Notes under the pieces: generated by a model
The model's database searches: none
What the model was told of the DNA's origin: nothing
The model's input: only the letters and a program-made list of their open reading frames with translations
Program-made: the position numbers and the translations under genes
Assembly: GCA_036389695.1 (NCBI GenBank)
Contig: DASVWG010000278.1
Location: 1 to 14,690 of the forward strand
Source: JALZHR01 sp036389695
GTDB taxonomy: Bacteria > Acidobacteriota > Blastocatellia > Pyrinomonadales > Pyrinomonadaceae
DNA length: 14,690 nucleotides
Reading direction: 5' to 3'
In this document: in pieces, positions 6,953 to 14,210 of the stretch
Layout of the letters: the number at the start of each line of letters is the position of its first letter
How positions within the stretch are numbered: position 1 is the stretch's first letter

Positions 6953-8266
6953 TTACGGTTTCAGACGATAGAGCATACGCGGGAACGGAATCGTTTCGCG
7001 GACGTGCTCGATGCCGCACATCCACGCCGTGCAGCGTTCGACGCCCATGCCGAAACCGGCGTGCGGAACCGAGCCGAAGCGGCGCAAATCCAGATACCAT
7101 TCGAAGGATTCGCGCGGCAGATTATGCTCGGCGATTTGTTTTTCGAGAAATTCCAAATCGGTGGCGCGCTCGCCGCCGCCGATGACTTCGCCGTAGCCTT
7201 CGGGCGCGAGAAGGTCTGCGCCGAGCGCCAGTTCCGGTCGTTCGGCGTCGCGCTCGAAATAAAACGCTTTGATGACGGCGGGAAAATGATGGACGAAAAC
7301 CGGCGCGTCGAAGCGCTTGGAAAGATAAGTTTCGTCCGGCGCGCCGAAATCGCCGCCCCATTCGAAATTATTTTCCAGCTCGCCTTTTTCGAAGCCTTCC
7401 TGCAAAATTTTTACGGCGTCGTCGTAATGCACGCGCGGAAATTTTTGCGCGGTAATGGCTTCGAGCCTGGACGTGTCGCGCTCCAAGACTTTCAATTCTT
7501 CCTGCCGGTCGTTTAAAACGCGCCCGACGATGTAATTTATCAAGCCTTCGCCGAGCGTCATCACGTCGTCCAGGCGCGCGTAAGCCATTTCCGGCTCGAC
7601 CATCCAGAATTCGGTCAGATGGCGGCGCGTTTTCGATTTTTCGGCGCGAAAAACCGGACCGAAACAGTAGCTTCTGCCGAAAGATGCGGCGGTCGCTTCG
7701 TTGTAAAGCTGACCGCTTTGCGTTAAATATGCCTTGTCGTCTTCAAAATAATCGACCTCGAAAAGCGTCGTCGTGCCTTCGCAGGCGGCGGGCGTGAAAA
7801 TCGGCGTGTCGGCTAAAATAAAACCGTTGTCGTCCAGATAATCGCGCGTCGCTTTGACGACCGTGTGCCGCACTTTCAAAACCGCGTTCTGCTTTTTGGA
7901 ACGAATCCACAGATGCCGGTTGTCCATCAAAAATTCCGTGCCGTGTTCCTTCGGCGTAATCGGATATTCGTGCGCGTTCTGCAAAACCTCGAGGTCTCTC
8001 ACGTCGATTTCCACGCCGATTGCCGAGCGCGCGTCTTCTTTTACCAAGCCGTGAACGATAACCGAAGATTCCTGTCCGAGCGGTTTCGCCCGGTCAAAAA
8101 CTTCTTCGGAATTGCCTTTAAAGACGACGCACTGCACAATGCCCGTGCCGTCGCGCAATTGCAAAAAGACGAGCTTCCCGCTCGAACGCGAATTGTAAAG
8201 CCAGCCTTTCAGCGTGACTTCCTCGCCGATGTGATTTTTTAATTCGTTGATATAAGTCTGATTCAT
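6953..8266 (-). CDS. asnS: asparagine--tRNA ligase
   Basis: 437 residues. It charges tRNA-Asn with asparagine in the cytoplasm. An OB-fold anticodon-binding domain at about 1-105 (VTLKGWLYNSRSSGKLVFLQ, then RDGTGIVQCVVFKG) is followed by the class II catalytic core: motif 2 (FRAEKSKTRRHLTEFWMVEPE) and motif 3 (GFGMGVERCTAWMCGIEHVRE, then TIPFPRML). The asparaginyl type is favoured over the aspartyl type by the motif 2 context (RRHLTEFWMVEPEMA) and by the short length without a GAD insertion. The start at 8266 fits the family N-terminus, but no Shine-Dalgarno sequence is visible. The nucleotidyltransferase gene ends 13 nt upstream on the same strand, so asnS may be read from the upstream transcript or from an AT-rich promoter overlapping that gene's end. 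Confidence 0.97.
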   Translation of the reverse strand: MNQTYINELKNHIGEEVTLKGWLYNSRSSGKLVFLQLRDGTGIVQCVVFKGNSEEVFDRAKPLGQESSVIVHGLVKEDARSAIGVEIDVRDLEVLQNAHEYPITPKEHGTEFLMDNRHLWIRSKKQNAVLKVRHTVVKATRDYLDDNGFILADTPIFTPAACEGTTTLFEVDYFEDDKAYLTQSGQLYNEATAASFGRSYCFGPVFRAEKSKTRRHLTEFWMVEPEMAYARLDDVMTLGEGLINYIVGRVLNDRQEELKVLERDTSRLEAITAQKFPRVHYDDAVKILQEGFEKGELENNFEWGGDFGAPDETYLSKRFDAPVFVHHFPAVIKAFYFERDAERPELALGADLLAPEGYGEVIGGGERATDLEFLEKQIAEHNLPRESFEWYLDLRRFGSVPHAGFGMGVERCTAWMCGIEHVRETIPFPRMLYRLKP

Positions 8267-8279
8267 AGTAAAAATATTT

Positions 8280-8834
8280 TTATAATGACTTTCGCAAATT
8301 TTCCAGTTTCGTCAAAATTTCGGGCGCTTCCTTAAGTTCGACAAGCGGCGCGAGCTGTTCGTTGATGTAAGTCCAATCGAGCTTAACTTGAACAGAAAGA
8401 ATGTTTTGAATATCCGCCCAATCCTGCAAGCGGTCGGCAAAGGCTTTGTAAACAATCAAATCTTCCGCCGAACAGGTTTTTAGAGAAATGTTCTTCAAAA
8501 ACTCAAATTTAGTCGCGCGGCGCACAGCGTTTTCTTCAAAAAATAATGCGCCGAGCGAAACATCAATGCCGACGTTTTTTATTTGAAGCAGTAGAACCCG
8601 ACTGCGCAGGGCAAATTCTTTCGGATTCTCAATCCGCGAGCGGAATTTTTGCAGAATCTTATCTATAAAAATTTCTTCCGAACCAAAACCGGTCAGTAAA
8701 GTTAAATCGGCATCGTTTGTCAAGCGAGGTTTTGCCCATCGCTGCAAAGCAATTCCGCCGATAAAGCAAAATTCCCAATCGTTTTCATCAAAAAAATCCT
8801 GAATCTGCTGCGCGGCTTTAAAAACTTGCTTCAT
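8280..8834 (-). CDS. nucleotidyltransferase (AbiEii-like / MNT-like), probable toxin-type partner of the small upstream gene
   Basis: 184 residues. The N-terminal half has the minimal nucleotidyltransferase pattern: FIGGIALQRW (GG at 26-27), then TNDADLTLL with acidic pair D41/D43, then a third acidic residue in VGIDVSLG (D91). CSAEDLIVYKAFADRLQDWADI at about 121-142 matches the ED-LI-K-A-R-D--D helix of AbiEii-like and related uncharacterised nucleotidyltransferase families. All three catalytic carboxylates are kept, so activity is likely. AbiEii-type proteins act as toxins by adding nucleotides to tRNA or other targets; other members of the fold modify small molecules. The ATG overlaps the stop of the 80-residue gene (ATGA), so translation is probably coupled. 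Target and toxicity are unknown; calling it a toxin is inference from the pairing. Confidence 0.78.
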   Translation of the reverse strand: MKQVFKAAQQIQDFFDENDWEFCFIGGIALQRWAKPRLTNDADLTLLTGFGSEEIFIDKILQKFRSRIENPKEFALRSRVLLLQIKNVGIDVSLGALFFEENAVRRATKFEFLKNISLKTCSAEDLIVYKAFADRLQDWADIQNILSVQVKLDWTYINEQLAPLVELKEAPEILTKLENLRKSL

Positions 8835-9073
8835 TTCTTAAGTTTCATAAAAAGTCTCTGCATCTCTATTAAACCCGAAGTCGGCTGCGGCGGATAAAAA
8901 AGCAACGCAGACTCTGAGGCGTCGTTTAAAGATAAAATCGTTTCCGCTATGTTTAAATTACGAATTTCCTCGCGCCGCAGTTTTTCCAGCACTTCGCCGG
9001 TTTCCTTCCAGCCGTTGACCCACGCGCGCAGTTTTTCCTTTTCTTCGTCGGTCATAAAACTTGATTTTAACAT
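8831..9073 (-). CDS. small helical protein, probable partner (antitoxin-like) of the adjacent nucleotidyltransferase
   Basis: 80 residues, mainly charged alpha-helix: EKEKLRAWVNGWKETGEVLE, then KLRREEIRNLNIAETILSL, ending PTSGLIEMQRLFMKLKK. From memory, the W-WK-G--L--IR--E-R and SGL-E-Q--F-KL patterns recur in small proteins encoded next to nucleotidyltransferases in several phyla; this needs a search. No membrane segment or known DNA-binding motif is seen. The first ATG (9073) has AGG 6 nt upstream; the ATG at 9055 has none, so the longer start is preferred. The stop overlaps the nucleotidyltransferase start by 4 nt. Being first in the pair is the usual antitoxin position. The function is inferred, not demonstrated. 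Confidence 0.72.
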   Translation of the reverse strand: MLKSSFMTDEEKEKLRAWVNGWKETGEVLEKLRREEIRNLNIAETILSLNDASESALLFYPPQPTSGLIEMQRLFMKLKK

Positions 9074-9180
9074 ATTTCGCCTGATTCGATTCAGCGCGAG
9101 CCGTCAAATCATACTGCTCAAAAGACGATTCCGGATGATGCGTTTTTTAGTTTATTAATTTCCGCCGGACTCTAAAAAGC

Positions 9181-9987
9181 TTACGTGCAGGGCGCGTCAT
9201 AAAGCAAAAAATAGCTTTTGTTTTTTGCTTTGAAATGATGAATGTCGCTCGTTTCCTCGCGCTGCCGCGTCTGCGCTTCGGTGAGCTCGATTGTTTTTTT
9301 GATAATGTTCGGCAGGCGGCGCGGAACTATTTGAAAAGTTCCGGTGTCGGAGATTTCCAGCATCACGTCGACGTCGGCGTCATATGCTAATTCGGTGTAG
9401 ATTTTCGTGCCGTCCGCCGAGATGCCGACGACGCTGTTGTCAATCGGCTTGTAGAAGGTTTTAACGGTTTTCTTAAAAGTTTTATCGAGCATTTCGACTT
9501 CTATAAAATAAAAATCTTTGGGGCGTTTCAGAACAATCGGCTTGCCGTCGGCGACGGTCGTCCATTGATTTTCGCGGATTTGCAAAACGGGCAAATCGAT
9601 GCTGCAGCCGCACGGCGCGCCCCAAAATTTAGACATTATTTGAAAAGTCTTTTTTCCCGCCCGCCAGGCTTCAAACTCATACTTAAAAGGCTCTTCAATC
9701 TCGGACACGGAGTCTACGGTGTCGGCGCTTTTACCGTTCGCTTCGGGAATGGCGCAGTCTAAAATGGAAAAATCGTAGCCCTGCTTTTTTATCAGCGCGT
9801 TTCCGAAAGCGGCGAGCGCGGCGGCTGACATTCGGGGATTTTTCTGTTTTTTCGCGTATATCGCGTCCACGACGTTTGAAGGTTTAATGACCGGAAACGC
9901 CTGCGCCCGGATTTTATTTTGCAAAGGTAAAAAGACAAAAGACAGAAACAAGAGCAGGAAAATCGCCCGAAGCTGAATTTTTGACAT
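9181..9987 (-). CDS. secreted protein of unknown function
   Basis: 268 residues that I do not recognise. Residues 1-29 form a signal peptide (basic start, LLLFLSFVFL core, probable cut at RAQ), so it is exported. The mature part has a helical region with SAAALAAFGNALIKKQGYDF at 54-73, then a mostly beta-strand region (WTTVADGKPIVLKRPKDFYF and later strands). Four cysteines remain after cleavage (C78, C126, C128, C267), including a CGC pair, which allows two disulfides. SAAALAAFGNALIKKQGYDF could be a secreted helical-bundle segment; no catalytic motif is evident. GGAG lies 9 nt before the ATG. It is 107 nt upstream of the small helical gene on the same strand and divergent from the ABC transporter, sharing a 130-bp gap. 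Confidence 0.75.
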   Translation of the reverse strand: MSKIQLRAIFLLLFLSFVFLPLQNKIRAQAFPVIKPSNVVDAIYAKKQKNPRMSAAALAAFGNALIKKQGYDFSILDCAIPEANGKSADTVDSVSEIEEPFKYEFEAWRAGKKTFQIMSKFWGAPCGCSIDLPVLQIRENQWTTVADGKPIVLKRPKDFYFIEVEMLDKTFKKTVKTFYKPIDNSVVGISADGTKIYTELAYDADVDVMLEISDTGTFQIVPRRLPNIIKKTIELTEAQTRQREETSDIHHFKAKNKSYFLLYDAPCT

Positions 9988-10117
9988 CGATAAAATCTCC
10001 GTAAAAGTCGAAACCGCAACAGATTAAATAAAACTTTTTGAATTTTAATGGAAAAGCTCCGAACTGCAAAACGGGCGAATTTGACTTTTTTCGAGACGAC
10101 GCGCAAATTTTAAATAA

Positions 10118-11944
10118 ATGCCGGAAGAAAAAAAGAAAAAGAAAATAAATTATTCGAGCGCGTGGCGCGAAGCCCGCGAATTAATCTGGAAAGCGCGCTG
10201 GCGGCTGGCTCTGGGAAGCTCGATGATGCTCGTCAGCCGTCTTGCCGGAATGGTTCTGCCCGCTTCGACCAAATACATCGGCGACGAAGTTTTCGTTAAT
10301 CGCCGCTACGAATTGTTGAAATGGATTGCGCTCGCCATCGGCGTTTCGTCTTTAATTCAAGCCTTAACATCGTTTGCTTTATCGCAGATTCTGGGCGTCG
10401 CGGCGCAGCGCGCGATTACCGATATGCGCAAGCGCGTCATGCAGAAAATCGAGCGGCTGCCGATTTCCTATTTCGATTCGACGCAGAGCGGGCAGCTGAT
10501 TTCGCGCATTATGAACGACGCGGAAGGCATCCGAAATCTGGTCGGAACCGGGTTGGGACAAATTCTCGGCAGCATCGTCACGGCGGCGATTGCGGTCGGC
10601 GTTTTGTTTTATATCAACTGGCGCCTGACCGCCGCGACGATTGTCGTGCTCGTCGCTTTCGGCGGCGTTCTGGCTTACGCTTTTAAAAAACTGCGACCGA
10701 TTTTCCGCGAGCGAGCCGTGATAAACGCCGAAGTCACGGGACGACTGGGCGAATCGCTCGGCGGCATTCGCATCGTCAAAGCCTACACGGCGGAAAAACG
10801 CGAAGAATTGAGCTTCGCGCGCGGCGCGCACCGCCTGTTTCGAAACATCGCCAAATCGATGACCGGCGTTTCGGCGGTCAGCGCGTTTTCGTCAATCGTC
10901 ATCGGCGCTATCAGCGTCGTGATGATTCTGATTGGCGGAAACGCCGTCCAATCCGATGCGATGACGCTCGGCGATTTTCTGATGTATATCTCTTTCACGT
11001 TTCTGCTGGCGATGCCGATTATCGAGCTAACTTCAATCGGCACGCAGATTACCGAAGCCTTCGCCGGACTCGACCGCATCCGCGAAGTGATGCAGATGAC
11101 GACCGAAGACGAGGAAGACAAAGCGAAATTGCCTCTGCCGCAAGTTCGCGGCGGCGTTGATTTTGAAAACGTCTTTTTTGAATACGAAGAAAATGTTCCG
11201 GTTTTAAAGGGCGTCTCGTTTCATTCCGAAGCCGGAACGACGACCGCTTTGGTCGGCTCAAGCGGTTCGGGAAAATCAACGATTTTGAGCCTCGTTCTTA
11301 ACTTTATCCAGCCGAACAAAGGCGTCATAAAAATCGACGGCAAGGATTTGCAAACCGTCAAGCTGCGCGATTATCGCTCGCATCTCGGCGTCGTTTTGCA
11401 GGATAATTTTCTGTTTGACGGCACGATTCTGGAAAACATTCGCTTTTCAAAACCGGAAGCGACGCTCGAAGAAATCAAGGAAGTCTGCCGCGTCGCCAAC
11501 GCCGACGAATTTATCGAAAAATTTCCCGAAGCCTATAACACAATCGTCGGCGAGCGCGGCGTCAAATTGTCCGGCGGTCAGCGCCAGCGCATCGCGATTG
11601 CGCGCGCGCTTCTGGCAAATCCGCGAATTTTGATTCTGGACGAAGCGACGTCTTCGCTCGACTCGGAATCGGAAGCGCAGATTCAGGAAGGCTTGCGCCG
11701 CCTGCGCGAAGGCAGAACGACTTTCGTCATCGCTCACCGCCTTTCGACCATTCGCTCCGCCGACCAGATTCTCGTCGTCGAAGCGGGCGAAATCGTCGAG
11801 CGCGGCACGCACGAAGAACTTATTGCGCTCGGCGGACGTTATAAACAGCTATATGATAAACAATACCGCTTCGAGCAGAATCTGTTCATCAATCCGGGCG
11901 AAGATTTTCTGAAAACGGAAAACTTATCGGCGACTAAGTTGTAA
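10118..11944 (+). CDS. ABC exporter, fused membrane and ATPase domains (MsbA-like)
   Basis: 608 residues. A lysine-rich cytoplasmic start (EEKKKKKINYSS) leads into six predicted membrane segments (about 30-50, 68-92, 146-166, 172-190, 255-274 and 286-304). The ATPase domain starts near 345: Walker A GSSGSGKST at 380-388, Q-loop Q428, signature LSGGQ at 484-488, Walker B ILILDEA at 504-510 with catalytic E509, and switch H540. All are intact, so it should work as a homodimeric ATP-driven exporter in the inner membrane. MsbA flips lipid A core; many relatives export lipids, peptides or drugs, and the substrate cannot be read here. The gene appears monocistronic: the next gene converges on it. 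The ATG at 10118 lacks a clear Shine-Dalgarno sequence; the region before it is AT-rich. Confidence 0.95.
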   Translation: MPEEKKKKKINYSSAWREARELIWKARWRLALGSSMMLVSRLAGMVLPASTKYIGDEVFVNRRYELLKWIALAIGVSSLIQALTSFALSQILGVAAQRAITDMRKRVMQKIERLPISYFDSTQSGQLISRIMNDAEGIRNLVGTGLGQILGSIVTAAIAVGVLFYINWRLTAATIVVLVAFGGVLAYAFKKLRPIFRERAVINAEVTGRLGESLGGIRIVKAYTAEKREELSFARGAHRLFRNIAKSMTGVSAVSAFSSIVIGAISVVMILIGGNAVQSDAMTLGDFLMYISFTFLLAMPIIELTSIGTQITEAFAGLDRIREVMQMTTEDEEDKAKLPLPQVRGGVDFENVFFEYEENVPVLKGVSFHSEAGTTTALVGSSGSGKSTILSLVLNFIQPNKGVIKIDGKDLQTVKLRDYRSHLGVVLQDNFLFDGTILENIRFSKPEATLEEIKEVCRVANADEFIEKFPEAYNTIVGERGVKLSGGQRQRIAIARALLANPRILILDEATSSLDSESEAQIQEGLRRLREGRTTFVIAHRLSTIRSADQILVVEAGEIVERGTHEELIALGGRYKQLYDKQYRFEQNLFINPGEDFLKTENLSATKL

Positions 11945-11950
11945 AACGAG

Positions 11951-12093
11951 GCAGAAGACCGCGCGTCGGGCTAGGGCGGAAAAAACGCAAAATGCAAAAT
12001 GCAAAACGCAAAATAGAATCAGTTTCTTCATTTTGCATTTTGCATTTTTCGTTTTGCATTCCATTCCGCCCTTGCTCACGCGCGGGCTTCTGC
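11951..12093. repeat. 143-bp palindromic element with inverted GCAAAAT heptads, between convergent genes
   Basis: The outer arms 11951-11980 and 12064-12093 are imperfect reverse complements (shared blocks GCAGAAG, CCGCGCGT and AGGGCGGAA). Inside are four tandem heptads at 11987-12014 (GCAAAAT type), inverted as four at 12030-12057. The two halves therefore pair along most of their length. The right arm runs into the kinase gene and supplies its last five codons and the TGA (12076-12078). It occupies the whole gap after the ABC transporter stop, where a two-way terminator would be expected; the GC-rich outer stem and T-rich stretches could serve that role. Confidence 0.85.
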
Positions 12094-13092
12094 TGTTAAA
12101 ATCCTCTGCAAATGAGGAAATCTTTCCAGACGTTCGCAAGCCTGTAAAACGATTTGCAGCATCGGTTTGATGAACGGGATAAAATAAGCTTTCTCGCGGA
12201 AAACCGATTGATACGAAAAAGTTCCGGTCGCTTTCAGACAGCGCTGAATCGTCTGCAAATGAAATTCTCTGGCGAAAACGTCCGGGTCGAGCGTTTCGAG
12301 CCCGAGCTTTTCCCTTTCGCTCAAAAAGAAAAGTCGTTTTTCGCGCACCCACGCGCGTGATGGAGGCTGAGAAACTCGGTCGAGCAGCAGCGAAACCAAA
12401 TCATACGTCACCGAGCCGAGTCGCGCGTCCTGGTGGTCGATTATGCGCAAGCGATTCTGGCGGTCAATCATCAGATTCGCCATGTGAAAATCGCGGTGAC
12501 ATAACACGTTTGCCTTTGTTTCAAGCTCGCGGGCGATTTCGCTAAATTCCGCGTTCAGGAAAGCTTCGTCTTCGGCGGAAAGCTTTTGTTTTCTGAGGCT
12601 TTCAAAATAATGAGTTTTAAAAAAATCCAATTCCCAGCCGAGTTTTTCCTCGTCGAATTTCAACCGCGCGGCGATTGAATCGAGTTCAAACGCTTTCGGC
12701 GTCGCGGCTTGAATGCGGGCGATTAAACGAATAGCTTCGTTTAAAAAATCCTCGCGCGTTTCGTCGTCGGCTTTCTGCAAAACATCGCGCAGAATTTTAT
12801 CGCCGAAATCTTCTAAAATGATTATTCCCGAAGCTTCGTCAAAAGCGTAAATCTCGGCGACCGGCAATCGGGCTTCCAGAAAAAGCTTCGTCACGTCCAG
12901 ATAATTATGCTCGGCGGCGATGAAAGATTCGCCGTAAATGCAGGCGATTGCCGTTTGTTTGTGCCAGTCGATGCGAAAAAATTCGCGCGTCGAGGCGTCC
13001 GGCGTCAGAACTTCGACGCGCGAATTTTCGGCGTCGATTTGCCGGCTCGAAAGATATTTTAGAAGACGCTCGCGGGCGCTGGTTTCAAACAT
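12076..13092 (-). CDS. AmgK-like sugar kinase (aminoglycoside phosphotransferase fold)
   Basis: 338 residues, APH/choline-kinase fold. The N-lobe has a nucleotide-binding strand with FFRIDW and a hinge IIILEDFGD at 90-98. The C-lobe has the catalytic loop CHRDFHMANLM (H199, D201, N206) and the metal-binding IIDHQDARLG (D219). The YDLVSLLLD helix follows, as in AmgK. AmgK phosphorylates N-acetylmuramic acid or N-acetylglucosamine at C1 in the cytoplasm, and MurU then adds the uridylyl group; this recycles peptidoglycan and bypasses the de novo, fosfomycin-sensitive route. The pairing with a MurU-like gene 28 nt upstream supports this over antibiotic resistance. The start at 13092 fits the family N-terminus. 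The last codons and stop fall in a repeat arm. The sugar specificity is inferred. Confidence 0.88.
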   Translation of the reverse strand: MFETSARERLLKYLSSRQIDAENSRVEVLTPDASTREFFRIDWHKQTAIACIYGESFIAAEHNYLDVTKLFLEARLPVAEIYAFDEASGIIILEDFGDKILRDVLQKADDETREDFLNEAIRLIARIQAATPKAFELDSIAARLKFDEEKLGWELDFFKTHYFESLRKQKLSAEDEAFLNAEFSEIARELETKANVLCHRDFHMANLMIDRQNRLRIIDHQDARLGSVTYDLVSLLLDRVSQPPSRAWVREKRLFFLSEREKLGLETLDPDVFAREFHLQTIQRCLKATGTFSYQSVFREKAYFIPFIKPMLQIVLQACERLERFPHLQRILTAEARA

Positions 13093-13119
13093 AAACTCGT
13101 CGTTCGCGAAAAATTTCGC

Positions 13120-14124
13120 TCATTGATTAAGCGGCACGATATAATTTTCGCCCTGATGATAGCCTTTCAAAGCCTTTGCGGGAATTTCCGCGCAATGCGA
13201 AAGCATCTCGGCGCGGACAATCGCCGCGTTTTCAAAAGTCTCGCCGTTTTTGATACGCACGCCGTCGGCGATAATCGTGCGATTAAGGCGCGCGCCTTCG
13301 GCGATTGAAACGTCGTCCCAGATGACGGAATTGGAAATCTTGGCGGCGGGCGAAATCCGGCAGTTGCTTCCGCGACTGACATCGACGTTTTTCATCATCG
13401 CCAGACTGATGTCCAGATAACGCGGAATCGTGGAAAGCTCGAACCAGTTCGCCTCGGTGATGTGCGCCGCGATTTTTTCGCCGTTTTTTATCGCCGGATT
13501 GTAAAACGAAGGAATAATATCAGAATAGACGCCGCGCGGAATGTATTCGAAAACGCGCGGTTCGAGAATATGAATTCCCGTAAACATTAACGGCGCGTCG
13601 AGAGTCGGGAGTCGAGAGTCGAGAGTTTGTTCTTCGGTTAAAGGCGCGGGAAAATTGCCGAAGCTTTTTATCCAGCCGTCTTCGGTGTGAATTTCCGTGA
13701 ACCTTTCGCGCCGCGCGTTCGGCTTTAAAACCATCGTCGCGAGCGCGCCGGTCTGGCGGTGCGTTTCGACGGCGGCGGCGATGTCTATGTCGGTGATGAT
13801 TTTTCCGTTGACGATTAAAAATGTTTCATCTTCGAGCAGATGCCGCGCGTTGTCGAGCGCGCCGGACGTGCCCAGAATTTCCGGCGTTTCGACCGTGTAA
13901 TGAATATCGACGCCGAAATCGCGCCCGTCGCCGAGCGCTTTTTTCACCGATTCCGGCTGGTGATGAAGATTGACGACCACATCGCGAAAGCCGTAGCGGG
14001 CGACGTATTCGGCGACATAGCCGACCAAGGGCTTGCCGAGAAAAGGTATCGCGGGCTTGGTGCGGTCGATGGTTAAAGGAAAAAGCCGCGTCCCGAAACC
14101 GGCGGCTAGAATCATCGCTTTCAT
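13120..14124 (-). CDS. MurU-like sugar-phosphate nucleotidyltransferase with C-terminal hexapeptide-repeat tail
   Basis: 334 residues from the ATG at 14124 (a TTG at 14136 would add four). The N-terminal catalytic domain has LAAGFGTRL at 6-14, RTKPAIPF with K23, and HQPESVK at 55-61. The next motif reads VNGKIITDID (104-113), where most relatives have NGD, so a usual metal-binding Asp is Lys here. Residues about 250-310 show left-handed beta-helix hexads (ISPAAKISNSVIWDDVSIAE, then ARLNRTIIADGVRIKNG). MurU itself is about 225 residues and lacks that tail, so this is closer to NDP-sugar synthases of the GlmU/RmlA type. It likely makes a nucleotide sugar from the product of the kinase 28 nt downstream, as in the AmgK/MurU pathway. 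Codons at 13597-13624 hold an in-frame heptad repeat (TLDSRLPTLDA). Confidence 0.88.
   Translation of the reverse strand: MKAMILAAGFGTRLFPLTIDRTKPAIPFLGKPLVGYVAEYVARYGFRDVVVNLHHQPESVKKALGDGRDFGVDIHYTVETPEILGTSGALDNARHLLEDETFLIVNGKIITDIDIAAAVETHRQTGALATMVLKPNARRERFTEIHTEDGWIKSFGNFPAPLTEEQTLDSRLPTLDAPLMFTGIHILEPRVFEYIPRGVYSDIIPSFYNPAIKNGEKIAAHITEANWFELSTIPRYLDISLAMMKNVDVSRGSNCRISPAAKISNSVIWDDVSIAEGARLNRTIIADGVRIKNGETFENAAIVRAEMLSHCAEIPAKALKGYHQGENYIVPLNQ
13597..13624. repeat. four tandem GTCGAGA heptads inside the nucleotidyltransferase gene
   Basis: Units lie at 13597, 13604 (GTCGGGA), 13611 and 13618. Read on the minus strand they encode about ten residues (TLDSRLPTLDA) between a Phe/Pro-rich loop and the conserved MFTGIHI strand. 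The array keeps the frame and sits in a loop, so the enzyme may tolerate it. Confidence 0.88.
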
Positions 14125-14173
14125 AGCTTTAGTCAATTTTTAAAATTACTTTTTTCTTAAGGTAAATGCAAAC

Positions 14174-14201
14174 TTGCAGATTTTCGATTGTCGGCTAAAA
14201 T
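14174..14201 (+). promoter_or_regulatory. candidate sigma-70-type promoter for hemD
   Basis: TTGCAG (14174-14179) and TAAAAT (14196-14201) are spaced by 16 nt. Transcription would begin around 14207-14209, two to four bases before the ATG, predicting a leaderless message. This rests on hexamer match only. Confidence 0.35.
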
Positions 14202-14210
14202 CGAAAATCT
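14178..14210. promoter_or_regulatory. 12-bp perfect palindrome (9-nt spacer) abutting the hemD start, possible operator or hairpin
   Basis: AGATTTTCGATT (14178-14189) is the exact reverse complement of 14199-14210, with 9 nt between. The right arm ends directly before the ATG. It overlaps the candidate promoter hexamers and leaves no room for a Shine-Dalgarno sequence. It could be a repressor site or, if transcribed, a hairpin over the start codon region. The minus-strand start of the MurU-like gene is 54 nt away, so it may affect both directions. Confidence 0.55.

Noticed and set aside
9074..9180. Small gene or RNA in the gap downstream of the secreted protein
   Set aside because: No open frame of note, no terminator-like hairpin and no tRNA fold was seen in the 107 bases.
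10081..10109. Promoter for the ABC exporter (TTGACT, 17 nt, CAAATT)
   Set aside because: The -35 match is good but the -10 matches at only three positions; not firm enough to list.
11987..12057. Possible CRISPR array
   Set aside because: Repeats are 7 nt, tandem without spacers, and inverted; no cas genes are present.
11924..12352. 142-codon minus-strand frame ending in a hydrophobic Cys/Phe-rich stretch
   Set aside because: It is out of frame within the kinase gene; the hydrophobic part is only the heptad repeats translated.
12076..13092. Aminoglycoside resistance gene
   Set aside because: The fold is that of aminoglycoside phosphotransferases, but the neighbouring MurU-like gene and AmgK-like motifs point to sugar-1-phosphate formation.
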